From: Halalkalibacter oceani
GTDB lineage: Bacteria; Bacillota; Bacilli; Bacillales; Bacillaceae_D
DNA: 64,000 nt
Direction: 5' to 3'
Assembly: GCF_040544555.1 (NCBI RefSeq)
Contig: NZ_JBEPKD010000002.1
Location: forward strand, 186,001 to 250,000
A program made the translations under genes and the position numbers. Of this stretch, positions 43,823 through 53,005 are shown piece after piece; the first letter of the stretch is position 1, and every line of letters starts with the position of its first letter. The notes beneath the pieces were generated by a model. That model had not been told where the DNA came from and made no database searches. It worked only from the letters and a program-made list of their open reading frames with translations.

Positions 43823-45664
43823 TTACTTCTTGTCATCCTCTTTTACTTCTTCATAATCGGCATCGACGACATTGTCATCCTGTTTGCCGGCATCTCCAGC
43901 TCCGCCTTCAGCCTGCTGGGAAGCCTGTGCTGCTTGAGCAGCCTGTTCGTACATTTTCGTTGAGAGAGCCATCACAATTTCCTGAAGCTCATCCTTCGCC
44001 GTGCGGATTTCGTCAATATTGTTTGATTCAATCGCAGCTTTCAGCTTATCCTTCGCTGCTTCCGCTTTATCCTTTTCCGCCTGGTCAACATTATCGCCAA
44101 GATCCTTTAATGTTTTTTCCGTTTGGAAGACAAGCTGATCCGCTTCATTGCGCAGTTCAACTTCTTCACGGCGCTTCTTATCTTCCTCCGCGTTCGCCTC
44201 GGCATCCTTCACCATCTGTTCAATTTCTTCATCAGACAAACCGGAAGATGATGTGATCGTGATTGACTGTTCTTTATTTGTGCCAAGATCCTTCGCCTTA
44301 ACATTGACGATACCGTTCGCATCGATATCAAATGTGACCTCAATTTGCGGTACACCGCGCGGCGCCGGTGGAATGTCTGTTAATTGGAAGCGGCCGAGCG
44401 TCTTGTTATAGGCGGCCATTTCGCGCTCCCCTTGAAGAACGTGAATATCAACAGATGGCTGGTTATCAGCCGCCGTCGAGAACACCTGTGATTTAGAAGT
44501 CGGGATCGTTGTATTCCGTTCAATTAACTTTGTGAACACGCCGCCCATTGTTTCGATTCCTAAAGAAAGCGGAGTGACGTCAAGTAAGACAACATCCTTT
44601 ACATCTCCTGTAAGAACGCCGGCTTGAACAGCAGCACCGAGCGCCACTACTTCATCAGGGTTTACCCCTTTATGCGGCTCCTTGCCTGTCAGCTTCTTGA
44701 TTGCTTCCTGTACCGCCGGGATACGCGTTGAACCCCCGACGAGAACAACCTTATCGATTTCGCTCGCTGAAAGTCCAGCGTCAGAAAGCGCATTGCGTGT
44801 CGGTCCAAGTGTCCGTTCAACAAGGTCTGCCGACAGCTCCTCGAATTTCGCGCGGCTTAGAGAAAGCTCGAGATGCTTCGGCCCTGTCGCGTCAGCCGTA
44901 ATGAATGGCAAAGAAATTTGCGTCTGCGTCACGCCGGAAAGGTCTTTTTTCGCCTTTTCCGCTGCATCCTTCAGACGCTGCATTGCCATTTTATCCTGGG
45001 AAAGATCAATGCCATTGTCCTTTTTAAATTGCTCAACAAGATAGTCGATGATCACTTGGTCGAAATCATCCCCGCCAAGCTTGTTGTCTCCAGATGTTGC
45101 TTTTACTTCAAAGAAGCCGTCGCCAAGCTCAAGAATCGAAACGTCAAACGTTCCGCCTCCAAGGTCATAGACGAGAATCGTCTGGTCCTCTTCTTTTTCA
45201 AGTCCGTATGCCAATGCAGCGGCAGTCGGTTCGTTGACAATCCGTTCTACTTCAAGCCCGGCAATTTTACCAGCATCCTTTGTCGCCTGGCGCTGGGAAT
45301 CATTAAAATAGGCCGGTACTGTAATAACCGCCTTTGTGACTTTTTCCCCGAGATACGCTTCCGCATCAGACTTGAGCTTTTGTAAAATAATCGCTGAAAT
45401 CTCTTGTGGTGTATAGTCTTTTCCTTCCACTGTTTCCTTATGGTTTGTCCCCATATGGCGTTTGATCGAAATAATCGTATTCGGGTTTGTAATCGCCTGA
45501 CGCTTCGCAACTTCCCCGACAAGGCGCTCACCATCTTTAAACGCAACAACAGATGGAGTTGTACGGTTTCCTTCCGGGTTTGGAATAACTGTTGCTTCGC
45601 CGCCTTCCATTACGGCGACACAAGAATTCGTTGTCCCTAAGTCAATCCCAATAACTTTACTCAT
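43823..45664 (-). CDS. dnaK: Chaperone DnaK
   Basis: Hsp70 chaperone, 613 aa. N-terminal ATPase (IGIDLGTTNSCVAV, AYFNDSQRQATKDAG, VYDLGGGTFDVSIL, VVLVGGSTRIP), the linker DVVLLDVTPLSLGIE, substrate domain, and a disordered acidic C-terminal tail ending VVDADYEEVKEDDKK. RBS GTGGAGGA. Works with GrpE upstream and DnaJ downstream; heat-controlled through CIRCE/HrcA. Confidence 0.99.
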   Translation of the reverse strand: MSKVIGIDLGTTNSCVAVMEGGEATVIPNPEGNRTTPSVVAFKDGERLVGEVAKRQAITNPNTIISIKRHMGTNHKETVEGKDYTPQEISAIILQKLKSDAEAYLGEKVTKAVITVPAYFNDSQRQATKDAGKIAGLEVERIVNEPTAAALAYGLEKEEDQTILVYDLGGGTFDVSILELGDGFFEVKATSGDNKLGGDDFDQVIIDYLVEQFKKDNGIDLSQDKMAMQRLKDAAEKAKKDLSGVTQTQISLPFITADATGPKHLELSLSRAKFEELSADLVERTLGPTRNALSDAGLSASEIDKVVLVGGSTRIPAVQEAIKKLTGKEPHKGVNPDEVVALGAAVQAGVLTGDVKDVVLLDVTPLSLGIETMGGVFTKLIERNTTIPTSKSQVFSTAADNQPSVDIHVLQGEREMAAYNKTLGRFQLTDIPPAPRGVPQIEVTFDIDANGIVNVKAKDLGTNKEQSITITSSSGLSDEEIEQMVKDAEANAEEDKKRREEVELRNEADQLVFQTEKTLKDLGDNVDQAEKDKAEAAKDKLKAAIESNNIDEIRTAKDELQEIVMALSTKMYEQAAQAAQASQQAEGGAGDAGKQDDNVVDADYEEVKEDDKK

Positions 45665-45708
45665 GGTTTATTCCTCCACTTCACGAATTATCATACATAT
45701 GTAAAGGA

Positions 45709-46272
45709 TCAAGCGTTAACCTTGACCATCGACGGACGCAGGACGCGATCCTTTAGCTTATAGCCCTTTTGTAATTCTTCCACAATTTGATTCGACTCAA
45801 ACTCCGGCTCTTCCACTTGCATGACCGCCTGGTGCAGGTGAGGATCAAAGGTTTGCCCAACCGTTTCGATCACTTCGACCCCTTCGTTCTTCAACGTATC
45901 CTGAAACTGGCGGTAAACCATTTCCATTCCTTGAAGCAACGATTTCGCTTCATCTGTTTCCGGCTTTACAAGCAAAGCTCGCTCGAAATTGTCGATAACC
46001 GGAAGCAATGCCTCGATGACAGCCTGCGATCTATATTTTGCAGCCGCTTCTTTCTCTTCACGAGAACGGCGACGGAAGTTATCATAATCAGCCTGAGTCC
46101 GCAAAAGACGGTTCCGCAGATCTTCGATTTCCTTCTGTGCGGCCGTGCCTTCGTCCTCAGCAGCTTCCTCTTCGCTTTCTGCAGCATTTCCTTCAACTAC
46201 TTCTTCTTCTTTGTGCTCTTCTTCAGCCTGAAGCGTTTCTTCTTCGACAGCTTGCGATTCCTTTTCGTTCAA
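45709..46272 (-). CDS. grpE: Nucleotide exchange factor GrpE
   Basis: Exchanges ADP for ATP on DnaK. About 187 aa. Long acidic N-terminal part and coiled coil (AAQKEIEDLRNRLLRTQADYDNF), then FERALLVKPETDEAKSLLQGM and FDPHLHQAVMQVE. The start is probably TTG at 46270-46272, eight nt after AGGAGG; the in-frame GTG 9 nt earlier overlaps that site. Confidence 0.97.
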   Translation of the reverse strand: MNEKESQAVEEETLQAEEEHKEEEVVEGNAAESEEEAAEDEGTAAQKEIEDLRNRLLRTQADYDNFRRRSREEKEAAAKYRSQAVIEALLPVIDNFERALLVKPETDEAKSLLQGMEMVYRQFQDTLKNEGVEVIETVGQTFDPHLHQAVMQVEEPEFESNQIVEELQKGYKLKDRVLRPSMVKVNA

Positions 46273-46315
46273 TTCGTTCACCTCCTCATAAAATTAACAG
46301 ATCTTATGTAAAATC

Positions 46316-46344
46316 AGGCGGGGGCTATCTCAAAAGCCCCCCCT
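46316..46344 (-). other. Stable hairpin between hrcA and grpE
   Basis: G/C-rich stem AGGCGGGGGCT / AGCCCCCCCT with an 8-nt loop, in the hrcA-grpE gap (46273-46448). There is no T-run, so it is not a classic terminator. In B. subtilis the operon mRNA is cut between hrcA and grpE, and this stem could protect the downstream product. Confidence 0.6.
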
Positions 46345-46448
46345 GAAAGGCAGCGGCACCGGTTCTGCGAAAGAGCCTCAGCCGGCCGCTTCACCCCCGG
46401 TTCAGGTTGAAGCGAGCCTGTCATAACTAATTGTCAATATTACCACTT

Positions 46449-47480
46449 CTACCCTTGTTGATACAACCTTGTTAAGAGCTTCGTTAAATCTTTCGACACA
46501 GTATCAAGTACGCCAATCACTCTGCGGTATTCCATTCTTGTCGGACCAAGGATGCCGATCGTTCCCATATGCTTGCCACCTATTGAATATGAAGCCGTAA
46601 TCAAGCTACAGTTATCAAACGCTTCAAGCTTGTTTTCCTGGCCGATCTTCACTTGAATACCTGAATGCGGCGTGCGCAAAATCTGGTTCATCTTTTCATC
46701 TTCTTCGAGCATGTTCAAGAGAATACGGACTTTTTCAATATCGCGGAATTCGGGCTGCGTCAGCAAATTCGTCTTCCCGCTGTAGAAAATCTTTTCCGTT
46801 TTTTCCAAATCGACAGAAGGCAGAAGCATCCCGATAATTTGCTCGTAGTTCTGGATATGGGCGCGCAGCACATGTCCAACTTCCGATTTTAATTTATGAC
46901 GCAGCTGATACAGCGAAACCCCGACGAGCCGTTCATTTAAAATATTGACGGTTCGTTCAAGGTCGGACGCGTCAATGGACTCCGGTACAGAAATCGTCTG
47001 GTTCTCAACATGTCCTGTGTCCGTAACGAGGATTAAAATCGCCGACCCTTTACTAAGCGGGATAATTTGAATGTTTTTCAGCGTCGCCTCGAACATTTCC
47101 GGACCGAGCACAAGCGAGATATAACTCGTCATATTGGATAAAATTCTAGCTGAATGCTGAATAACCTCTTCCAGCTCCTGAATCCGCTCCGAGAAAATAG
47201 AACGGATATCGAGCCTTTCATCTGCTGTTAAGCGATGAGGCTGCAGAAGATGATCAACATAATAGCGATACCCTTTCTGAGAAGGAATACGGCCAGCGGA
47301 ACTATGAGGCTTTTCTAAAAAGCCGAGCTCCTCCAAATCTGCCATGTCATTTCGTATCGTAGCTGGACTAAATGTTATATCTTCGCGCTTCGAAATACTT
47401 CTCGAGCCGACCGGCTCGGCGGAGCGGATATAATCATCAACAATAGCATGTAAAATGAGCAATTGTCTCTCAGTTAACAT
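46449..47480 (-). CDS. hrcA: Heat-inducible repressor HrcA
   Basis: Represses class I heat-shock genes by binding CIRCE; GroEL keeps it active. 343 aa. Winged-helix start MLTERQLLILHAIVDDYI, SRSISKREDITFSPATIRNDMADLEELGFL and HSSAGRIPS. The frame opens at 47510, inside CIRCE; ATG at 47478-47480 follows AGAGGTGA. First gene of hrcA-grpE-dnaK-dnaJ-prmA-rsmE-mtaB. Confidence 0.98.
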   Translation of the reverse strand: MLTERQLLILHAIVDDYIRSAEPVGSRSISKREDITFSPATIRNDMADLEELGFLEKPHSSAGRIPSQKGYRYYVDHLLQPHRLTADERLDIRSIFSERIQELEEVIQHSARILSNMTSYISLVLGPEMFEATLKNIQIIPLSKGSAILILVTDTGHVENQTISVPESIDASDLERTVNILNERLVGVSLYQLRHKLKSEVGHVLRAHIQNYEQIIGMLLPSVDLEKTEKIFYSGKTNLLTQPEFRDIEKVRILLNMLEEDEKMNQILRTPHSGIQVKIGQENKLEAFDNCSLITASYSIGGKHMGTIGILGPTRMEYRRVIGVLDTVSKDLTKLLTRLYQQG

Positions 47481-47496
47481 CCGTATATCACCTCTG

Positions 47497-47523
47497 TTAG
47501 CACTCAACATAAACGAGTGCTAA
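47497..47523 (-). promoter_or_regulatory. CIRCE operator
   Basis: Perfect consensus TTAGCACTC-N9-GAGTGCTAA, 16 nt upstream of the hrcA start. Bound by HrcA to shut off the operon at normal temperature. Confidence 0.98.
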
Positions 47524-47533
47524 ATCTAATGAT

Positions 47534-47562
47534 AAATTATCAAATCGGGCGCCATTTGTCAA
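47534..47562 (-). promoter_or_regulatory. SigA promoter of the hrcA-dnaK operon
   Basis: Minus strand TTGACA (47557-47562), 17-bp spacer, TAATTT (47534-47539); CIRCE begins about 10 nt downstream, at the expected transcription start. Confidence 0.8.
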
Positions 47563-47576
47563 TATCGAAACCTTTC

Positions 47577-48734
47577 TCATCCATTGATGTCTTCATCCAA
47601 AACCGCAATAAACTGCTCAAATACTTCATTGCCGAGAAGCAGCCCTTGTTCCGTCAGGGCAATCCGCTCCGGCGTCGACTCCAGCAGCCCACGCTCCACC
47701 AGATCATGAATTTGCCGGCCGAAGAAAGCTTCCAGCGTCCGGCCATACTTTTCCTCAAAATGGCTGCGGTTAATGCCGTCGCGTTTTCGTAGCCCCATAA
47801 ACAGTTCCTCTTCGATCCGTTCGACCCGTGTTACCGGGTGGCTCACGAGAACAGGCGCTTCTTTCTGTCTGATCGCCTGCAAATATTTCGGCAGCGGCCC
47901 GTGATTTTGATGGCGGACGCCATCGACATAGCCGTGGGCTCCCGCGCCAAAGCCGTAATACTCTTCATTGTTCCAATAGACGAGATTATGCCTGCTTTCA
48001 TAGCCTTCTTTGGCAAAATTGCTAATTTCATATTGCAGCAGACCGGCCCGCGCCGTTTCACAGCGAAGCTGCTCATACATCGTCACTTCATCTTCTTCTG
48101 GAGGAAGCTGCAGCCCGCCTTTACGCTGGCGATTGTAGAAAACGGTTTTCTCCTCAATTTTCAGCGAGTAAGCGGACAGATGCGGAACATCGAGGCGCAG
48201 CGCTTCAGCAAGCGTTGCGGCAAATTGCCCGGGAGTTTGCGTCGGCAGGCCGAACATTAAATCGAGTGAGAGATTCGTTAACCCGGCTTTGCGGCTTCGC
48301 TCCACCGCACTGACGATGCTTTGGCGGGAGTGTGTTCTTCCGATTTCTTTTAACAGTCCCTCATCAAAGCTCTGTACCCCGAGACTGAGGCGGTTAACCC
48401 CGCCCTCCATTAATACGGCGATCTTTTCGTCATCGAGGCTGTCGGGATTGACCTCGACCGTATATTCCTCAATGCCCGCCAGTGGCAAGATCTTTCGCAT
48501 GCCCGTTAACAATCGTTGCAGCTGTTCAGCGGAAAGAGCAGTCGGCGTTCCTCCGCCAATGTAGATCGTGTTCAACCGGTCGGTCGGTTTTGCTTCCATC
48601 GTCCGTTCCATTTCCAACAGCAGCGCCTCAATATATTCATCGACTGGCTGATTTTTCAAGAAAACTTTATTAAAGTCACAGTAGTAACAAATATGCTCAC
48701 AAAAAGGAATGTGGACATAAGCAGCAGTTCTCAT
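47577..48734 (-). CDS. hemW: Heme chaperone HemW (radical SAM)
   Basis: Radical-SAM heme chaperone of the HemN-like family; not the coproporphyrinogen dehydrogenase itself. 385 aa. The Fe-S motif is CEHICYYC, with YVHIPFC before it; TIYIGGGTPTALS and the HemN_C region follow. HemW lacks the fourth Cys seen in HemN (CxxxCxxCxC): here the next residues are CDFNK. RBS AAAGGAGGAG. Same position after lepA as in B. subtilis. Confidence 0.95.
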   Translation of the reverse strand: MRTAAYVHIPFCEHICYYCDFNKVFLKNQPVDEYIEALLLEMERTMEAKPTDRLNTIYIGGGTPTALSAEQLQRLLTGMRKILPLAGIEEYTVEVNPDSLDDEKIAVLMEGGVNRLSLGVQSFDEGLLKEIGRTHSRQSIVSAVERSRKAGLTNLSLDLMFGLPTQTPGQFAATLAEALRLDVPHLSAYSLKIEEKTVFYNRQRKGGLQLPPEEDEVTMYEQLRCETARAGLLQYEISNFAKEGYESRHNLVYWNNEEYYGFGAGAHGYVDGVRHQNHGPLPKYLQAIRQKEAPVLVSHPVTRVERIEEELFMGLRKRDGINRSHFEEKYGRTLEAFFGRQIHDLVERGLLESTPERIALTEQGLLLGNEVFEQFIAVLDEDING

Positions 48735-48818
48735 TTTTCTCCTCCTTTCAACAGCTTTTTCGTAATGAGCGTAGGCACGCCACGCAGAGACGTTTCTTTT
48801 ATGGGAAAAAGGAGATAA

Positions 48819-48886
48819 GCTTGAGACAAAGGGGAGAGCTTTTTCCCTTTGGTCTCAAGCTCGAAGCAGTGTGCCAAGTCTGCGCC
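48819..48886. repeat. Hairpin plus tail module between lepA and hemW
   Basis: Hairpin GCTTGAGACAAAGGG ... CCCTTTGGTCTCAAGC (48819-48860) followed by CGAAGCAGTGTGCCAAGTCT (48862-48881). The same arrangement stands at 3349-3415, and its right part reappears at 49066-49094 (GCGCAAAACGGAACC), just beyond repeat copy C. Confidence 0.75.
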
Positions 48887-48895
48887 TGCTTTAAA

Positions 48896-49065
48896 AGAGA
48901 CTGGGACAAAGGTTGTTTTTTTACCATTTGCCCAGCCTCTAAGCAATGAGCGGAACCGCCACGATCTTTTTTTAAAAGCCCGTTGTGAGTGGGTTTCTCA
49001 CAACGGGCTTGTGGCGTGTGAAGCCATTGCCAGTAGGTCCAAAGCTAGTTTTGTCTCAAGCTCTT
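48896..49065 (+). repeat. Intergenic structured repeat, full copy C
   Basis: Full copy with the clearest ends: left AGAGACTGGGACAAA, right TTTGTCTCAAGCTCT, an imperfect terminal inverted repeat (12 of 15 positions). Inside: hairpin with Pu/T loop, CTAAGCAATGAGCGGAACCG, GATC plus T-run, stem AGCCCGTTGTGAG/CTCACAACGGGCT. This copy lies opposite to lepA and hemW and appears inserted within the composite module that flanks it. Confidence 0.9.
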
Positions 49066-49193
49066 TGCGCAAAACGGAACCACTGCCGTGTTCCTCTCAA
49101 CTTCGACTTCCGTTTCAGTCTTATCTCCGAAGCAGCGCCCTCCGGAGCCACTGCCTCGTTATTGATTCTTTCATCAGATGCTCTGGCAGGGTG

Positions 49194-51014
49194 TTAGTCG
49201 TCCATGCGCAGCACGGCCATAAAGGCTTCCTGCGGCACTTCGACGTTTCCGACTGCCTTCATCCGCTTTTTACCTTCTTTTTGCTTTTCCAACAGCTTCC
49301 GCTTTCGTGAAATGTCACCGCCGTAACATTTCGCCAGAACGTTTTTACGCATCGCTTTAATCGTCGAGCGGGCGATAATTTTTTGCCCGATACTCGCCTG
49401 TACAGGGACTTCAAACTGCTGCCGCGGAATAAGCTCTTTCAGCTTCTCGACGATGATTTTGCCGCGGTCGTATGCGAAATCGCGGTGGACAATGACCGAC
49501 AAGGCGTCGACCTTTTCCCCGTTTAACAGAATGTCCATTTTCACAAGCTTCGACGGCTTGTAGCCGATCAGCTCATAATCAAATGAAGCATAGCCCTTTG
49601 TATTCGATTTTAATTGATCAAAGAAATCATAAACGATTTCCGACAACGGAATTTCATAAATGATTTGGACGCGGTTCGCATCGAGATACTGCATATCAAT
49701 AAAGATACCGCGCTTGCCCTGACAAAGCTCCATCACCGAGCCGACAAAATCATTCGGCACCATAATCGTCGCTTTTACATAAGGCTCCTCGACAACTTCA
49801 ATTTTTTGCGCGTCAGGCATATTCGCCGGGTTATCAATGCGCAGGTCGTCGCCATTCGTCATTTTGACGTTGTAAATAACACTAGGCGCCGTCGTAATGA
49901 GCGTAATGCCGAATTCCCGTTCGATCCGTTCCTGAATGATTTCCATATGCAACAGGCCGAGGAAGCCGCAGCGAAAGCCGAAGCCGAGCGCCTGGGACGT
50001 TTCCGGCTCATACTGAAGCGAAGCATCGTTTAATTCAAGCCGCTCCAACGCCTCGCGGAGATCATTGTATTCATTCGTATCAATCGGATAAAGCCCGCAA
50101 TAAACCATCGGATTCATTCGACGATAGCCCGGTAAAGGCTCCGGCGCGGGGTTGTCTGCCCCAGTAATCGTATCCCCGACGCGCGTATCGCCGACATTTT
50201 TGATTGCGGCCGACAAAAAGCCGACATCGCCGACGGTTAATTCATCGCGCTTTTCCGCTTTTGGAGTGAAGACGCCAAGCTCTGTCACTTCAAATTCCTT
50301 GCCTGTCGCCATCATTTTGATCTTTTGTCCCGGTTTTACCGTACCTTCGACAATTCGGATGTAGGCGACGACCCCGCGGTAGGAATCATAGAGCGAATCG
50401 AAAATCAGCGCCTTCAACGGCGCTTCCGGATCACCGGTCGGCGCAGGCACCTTCTCTACCACCTGTTCAAGAATTTCTTCAATCCCGATTCCATTTTTCG
50501 CCGAGGCGAGCACAGCGTCTGACGTGTCGAGGCCAATGACATCCTCGACCTCCTGCTTCACTCTCTCCGGCTCCGCGCTCGGCAAATCAATTTTGTTAAT
50601 GACCGGCAAAATTTCAAGATCATTATCAAGCGCCAAGTAAACATTCGCCAGCGTCTGCGCCTCAATTCCCTGCGCGGCATCGACGATCAGCAACGCTCCT
50701 TCACAGGCGGCCAGGCTCCGCGATACCTCATAGGTGAAATCGACGTGCCCAGGCGTATCAATTAAATGAAAAATATATTCTTCGCCGTCCTGCGCTGTAT
50801 ATGTCAGCTGAACGGCATTCAATTTAATCGTTATCCCACGTTCACGCTCCAAGTCCATGGCGTCAAGGGTTTGCTCCTTCATCTCCCGTTCGGTGAGCGC
50901 GCCCGTTTTTTCTAAAATCCGGTCAGCCAAAGTTGATTTCCCGTGGTCAATATGAGCGATAATCGAAAAATTACGGATTTTCGACTGCCGCGCCAGCCTT
51001 TGTTCTTTATTCAT
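49194..51014 (-). CDS. lepA: Elongation factor 4 (LepA)
   Basis: Translational GTPase that binds stalled or mispaired ribosomes and helps assembly. 606 aa. G1 AHIDHGKST, switch region RERGITIKLN, G3 DTPGHVDF, G4 NKIDLP, and the LepA C-terminal domain with KCYGGDISRKRKLLEKQKEG. ATG at 51012-51014 has AGGAG upstream; the longer frame is ignored. Confidence 0.99.
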   Translation of the reverse strand: MNKEQRLARQSKIRNFSIIAHIDHGKSTLADRILEKTGALTEREMKEQTLDAMDLERERGITIKLNAVQLTYTAQDGEEYIFHLIDTPGHVDFTYEVSRSLAACEGALLIVDAAQGIEAQTLANVYLALDNDLEILPVINKIDLPSAEPERVKQEVEDVIGLDTSDAVLASAKNGIGIEEILEQVVEKVPAPTGDPEAPLKALIFDSLYDSYRGVVAYIRIVEGTVKPGQKIKMMATGKEFEVTELGVFTPKAEKRDELTVGDVGFLSAAIKNVGDTRVGDTITGADNPAPEPLPGYRRMNPMVYCGLYPIDTNEYNDLREALERLELNDASLQYEPETSQALGFGFRCGFLGLLHMEIIQERIEREFGITLITTAPSVIYNVKMTNGDDLRIDNPANMPDAQKIEVVEEPYVKATIMVPNDFVGSVMELCQGKRGIFIDMQYLDANRVQIIYEIPLSEIVYDFFDQLKSNTKGYASFDYELIGYKPSKLVKMDILLNGEKVDALSVIVHRDFAYDRGKIIVEKLKELIPRQQFEVPVQASIGQKIIARSTIKAMRKNVLAKCYGGDISRKRKLLEKQKEGKKRMKAVGNVEVPQEAFMAVLRMDD

Positions 51015-51190
51015 GACTTGATCACTCCTACATTCTCGTCCAACGTGCACTATTTCTGATTATACCAATGGTTGTCCGCGCAAGCAACAGTGACCTCGCT
51101 ACAGCGCTGAAACGACTTTTTTACGCTTTGAGCAAGCCCCGAAGCAACAACAGGCCGGCGCTGTTATTTCCTTTGGAGAGCGGCAGATTT

Positions 51191-51529
51191 TCACCCCGCC
51201 TCTTCGCCATTTAATCCTTGGCGGACAAAGGCCATCACCTGTGATAAAAACGAGCGGCTCAGCTTATTCATTCCGTCAGCCAGGGATGTCCCCATTTCCG
51301 AAAAGAAATTCAGGCGGCCTACCTCTTCCACACGCGCATATTTGGCTGTCAGCTCCTGCCGGGAAAGAGAAGGAGCTTCCACCGCGGTTTCCTGCGCCAC
51401 AATTTCCGGGCTGCTTAATGGCACAGGCTGGCTGATTCCAAGCTGCTCATTCATATATTGGACGCCCGCCAAGGCGCCGAGCAATAAAATCGTACCGATG
51501 ACGCTCACTTGAATCATAAGCCTTTTCAC
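51191..51529 (-). CDS. yqxA: YqxA family (DUF3679) protein
   Basis: About 112-aa protein with one N-terminal membrane span (MIQVSVIGTILLLGALAGVQYM) and a small outer part. It matches DUF3679/YqxA by position between spoIIP and lepA and by its start. GTG at 51527-51529 has GGAG 5 nt upstream. It overlaps the spoIIP stop. Function unknown; co-expression with spoIIP suggests sporulation. Confidence 0.82.
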   Translation of the reverse strand: MKRLMIQVSVIGTILLLGALAGVQYMNEQLGISQPVPLSSPEIVAQETAVEAPSLSRQELTAKYARVEEVGRLNFFSEMGTSLADGMNKLSRSFLSQVMAFVRQGLNGEEAG

Positions 51530-51531
51530 GA

Positions 51532-52719
51532 TCACTCCTCTCCTTTCTCTGTACCGGCATCTACTGCCTCAGCCTGCCAATAATAGTCGGCAAACACATC
51601 AGCTACCGCCTCTGCCGTACGATACGTTTCCTCCAATGTGTTATCGATTCCGCCTACTTCCATTAGAATAGACTGATTAGATAAATCCTGATTAAAGCGG
51701 CCGTTCGTCGTCGCTCCTTCCTTAATAATGACACCGCGGCTTAATCCCGGATATGTTTCCTCCAGCATATTATGAAGCTCCTCCGCCATATGCAGATTAT
51801 GCTTGTAATTGCTGTTGTTGCCCCCGATAACAAAAATCGTCCGCGCATATTCGGCCCCATTTATCGTTACCGTCGTTCGGTCACGCGGCAATGAATCCCG
51901 GTGAATATCGAAGAAAAATTGGAGATCTTGATTTTGCGCCATCGCTTCCTCAACCATTTCTCTTGAAGCATCATACGAGCGCGGATACCCCCAGCCACGC
52001 TCCGTCAGGCTCGCCTGAATATCGCGCTGCTCCACTTCGGCGCCGATTCCTCTTTTTTCTAGCTCCTGAGAGAATTTTTCGCCGACTAGCGTAATATTGA
52101 TTTTGCTATGATGAGCTTCATTCGGAACATCCGTTTCCAGCTCCGGCAAGAACGATTCATAGTTGTGCGAATGAATAATATGAACCACTTTCTTGCCGTT
52201 TGTGCTCTCGATCGCATTCGCATCTTCTTCCAACTGCTCCAGCATCGCCAAGCTCTCCTCTGTCGCTTCACGCTCTGCCATCAGCACTTCCATAGGCGGC
52301 GCTGATTCGATCGGTAAATTCGTGTAATCCGTTCCTTCTCCGGCAACGGCAATTCTGCCATCGAATAAAGCAAAGCCGGGCAGCTCCCTTCCAAGCAAAC
52401 TCCGTGGATCATCGGGATTGATACTTGTTGCAACCCTGAAAGCGAGATTGGATACATGTAACGGTTCACTGTCCTCCGGCAGCACCTGGGCAAAATATTG
52501 ATTCTCCATTGCCAGGACGTGGACGAAATGTTCCCCGGTAAATTCACTCGCCCATTCATGAACCTGTGTCGAAGCAAGCCCATATCCCGGTTCCACGGAA
52601 GTGAGCATACCGGCAAAAAGAAACAGGATTATGATTCCAGCTATGACGAGGGCCATATAACGTTTCAGGCTCGTCCGATTCAGCGTGACAGTAATTCCAT
52701 GAAATTGCTTTTTTCGCAT
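51532..52719 (-). CDS. spoIIP: Stage II sporulation protein P
   Basis: Peptidoglycan amidase/endopeptidase of the SpoIIDMP engulfment complex. About 395 aa. N-terminal membrane anchor (MALVIAGIIILFLFAGML), then the amidase domain with VVHIIHSHNYESFLPE, FFDIHRDSLPRDRT, IFVIGGNNSNYKHN and ILMEVGGIDNT. Catalytic zinc residues are the His of IHSHN, the Glu of NYESFLP and the His of DIHRD. ATG at 52717-52719 follows AAGGAGAG. Confidence 0.97.
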   Translation of the reverse strand: MRKKQFHGITVTLNRTSLKRYMALVIAGIIILFLFAGMLTSVEPGYGLASTQVHEWASEFTGEHFVHVLAMENQYFAQVLPEDSEPLHVSNLAFRVATSINPDDPRSLLGRELPGFALFDGRIAVAGEGTDYTNLPIESAPPMEVLMAEREATEESLAMLEQLEEDANAIESTNGKKVVHIIHSHNYESFLPELETDVPNEAHHSKINITLVGEKFSQELEKRGIGAEVEQRDIQASLTERGWGYPRSYDASREMVEEAMAQNQDLQFFFDIHRDSLPRDRTTVTINGAEYARTIFVIGGNNSNYKHNLHMAEELHNMLEETYPGLSRGVIIKEGATTNGRFNQDLSNQSILMEVGGIDNTLEETYRTAEAVADVFADYYWQAEAVDAGTEKGEE

Positions 52720-52896
52720 AGTCTCTCTCCTTCTCCTCTGGTGTAGCGGCTGCATTTGATACTTGTCCGATTCTTCTTCCGACTTTTAAAAAGGAGCTTT
52801 ATTAACTTCTATGAGAGTGCAGGTGAAAATAGACATCGCTTTTCTCAGACAACAGACAAAACGCTGCTTGGAGCGGGCTTTTTTTTAAACCTCACA

Positions 52897-52948
52897 AAAA
52901 AAAGACCTGCCCCAAAAGGTTGATTTCTACCTTTTTGGACAAGTCCAG
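52897..52948 (-). terminator. Terminator of gpr
   Basis: Hairpin GACTTGTCCAAAAAGG ... CCTTTTGGGGCAGGTC with an 8-nt T-run on the minus strand, about 60 nt past the gpr stop. Nothing else was seen in 52720-53005. Confidence 0.85.
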
Positions 52949-53005
52949 TGTTGTATGCTGTTTCAATCTTTTCGGTCGACCCGCCTTTTGACCTGTCTGC
53001 GGCTG

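Noticed and set aside
47577..48734. Oxygen-independent coproporphyrinogen dehydrogenase HemN
   Set aside because: The Fe-S motif lacks the fourth Cys of HemN, and the gene sits in the hemW position after lepA.
16975..49065. Recurrent repeats as a CRISPR array
   Set aside because: Copies are 4-12 kb apart, about 170 bp long, in both orientations, with no regular spacers and no cas genes.
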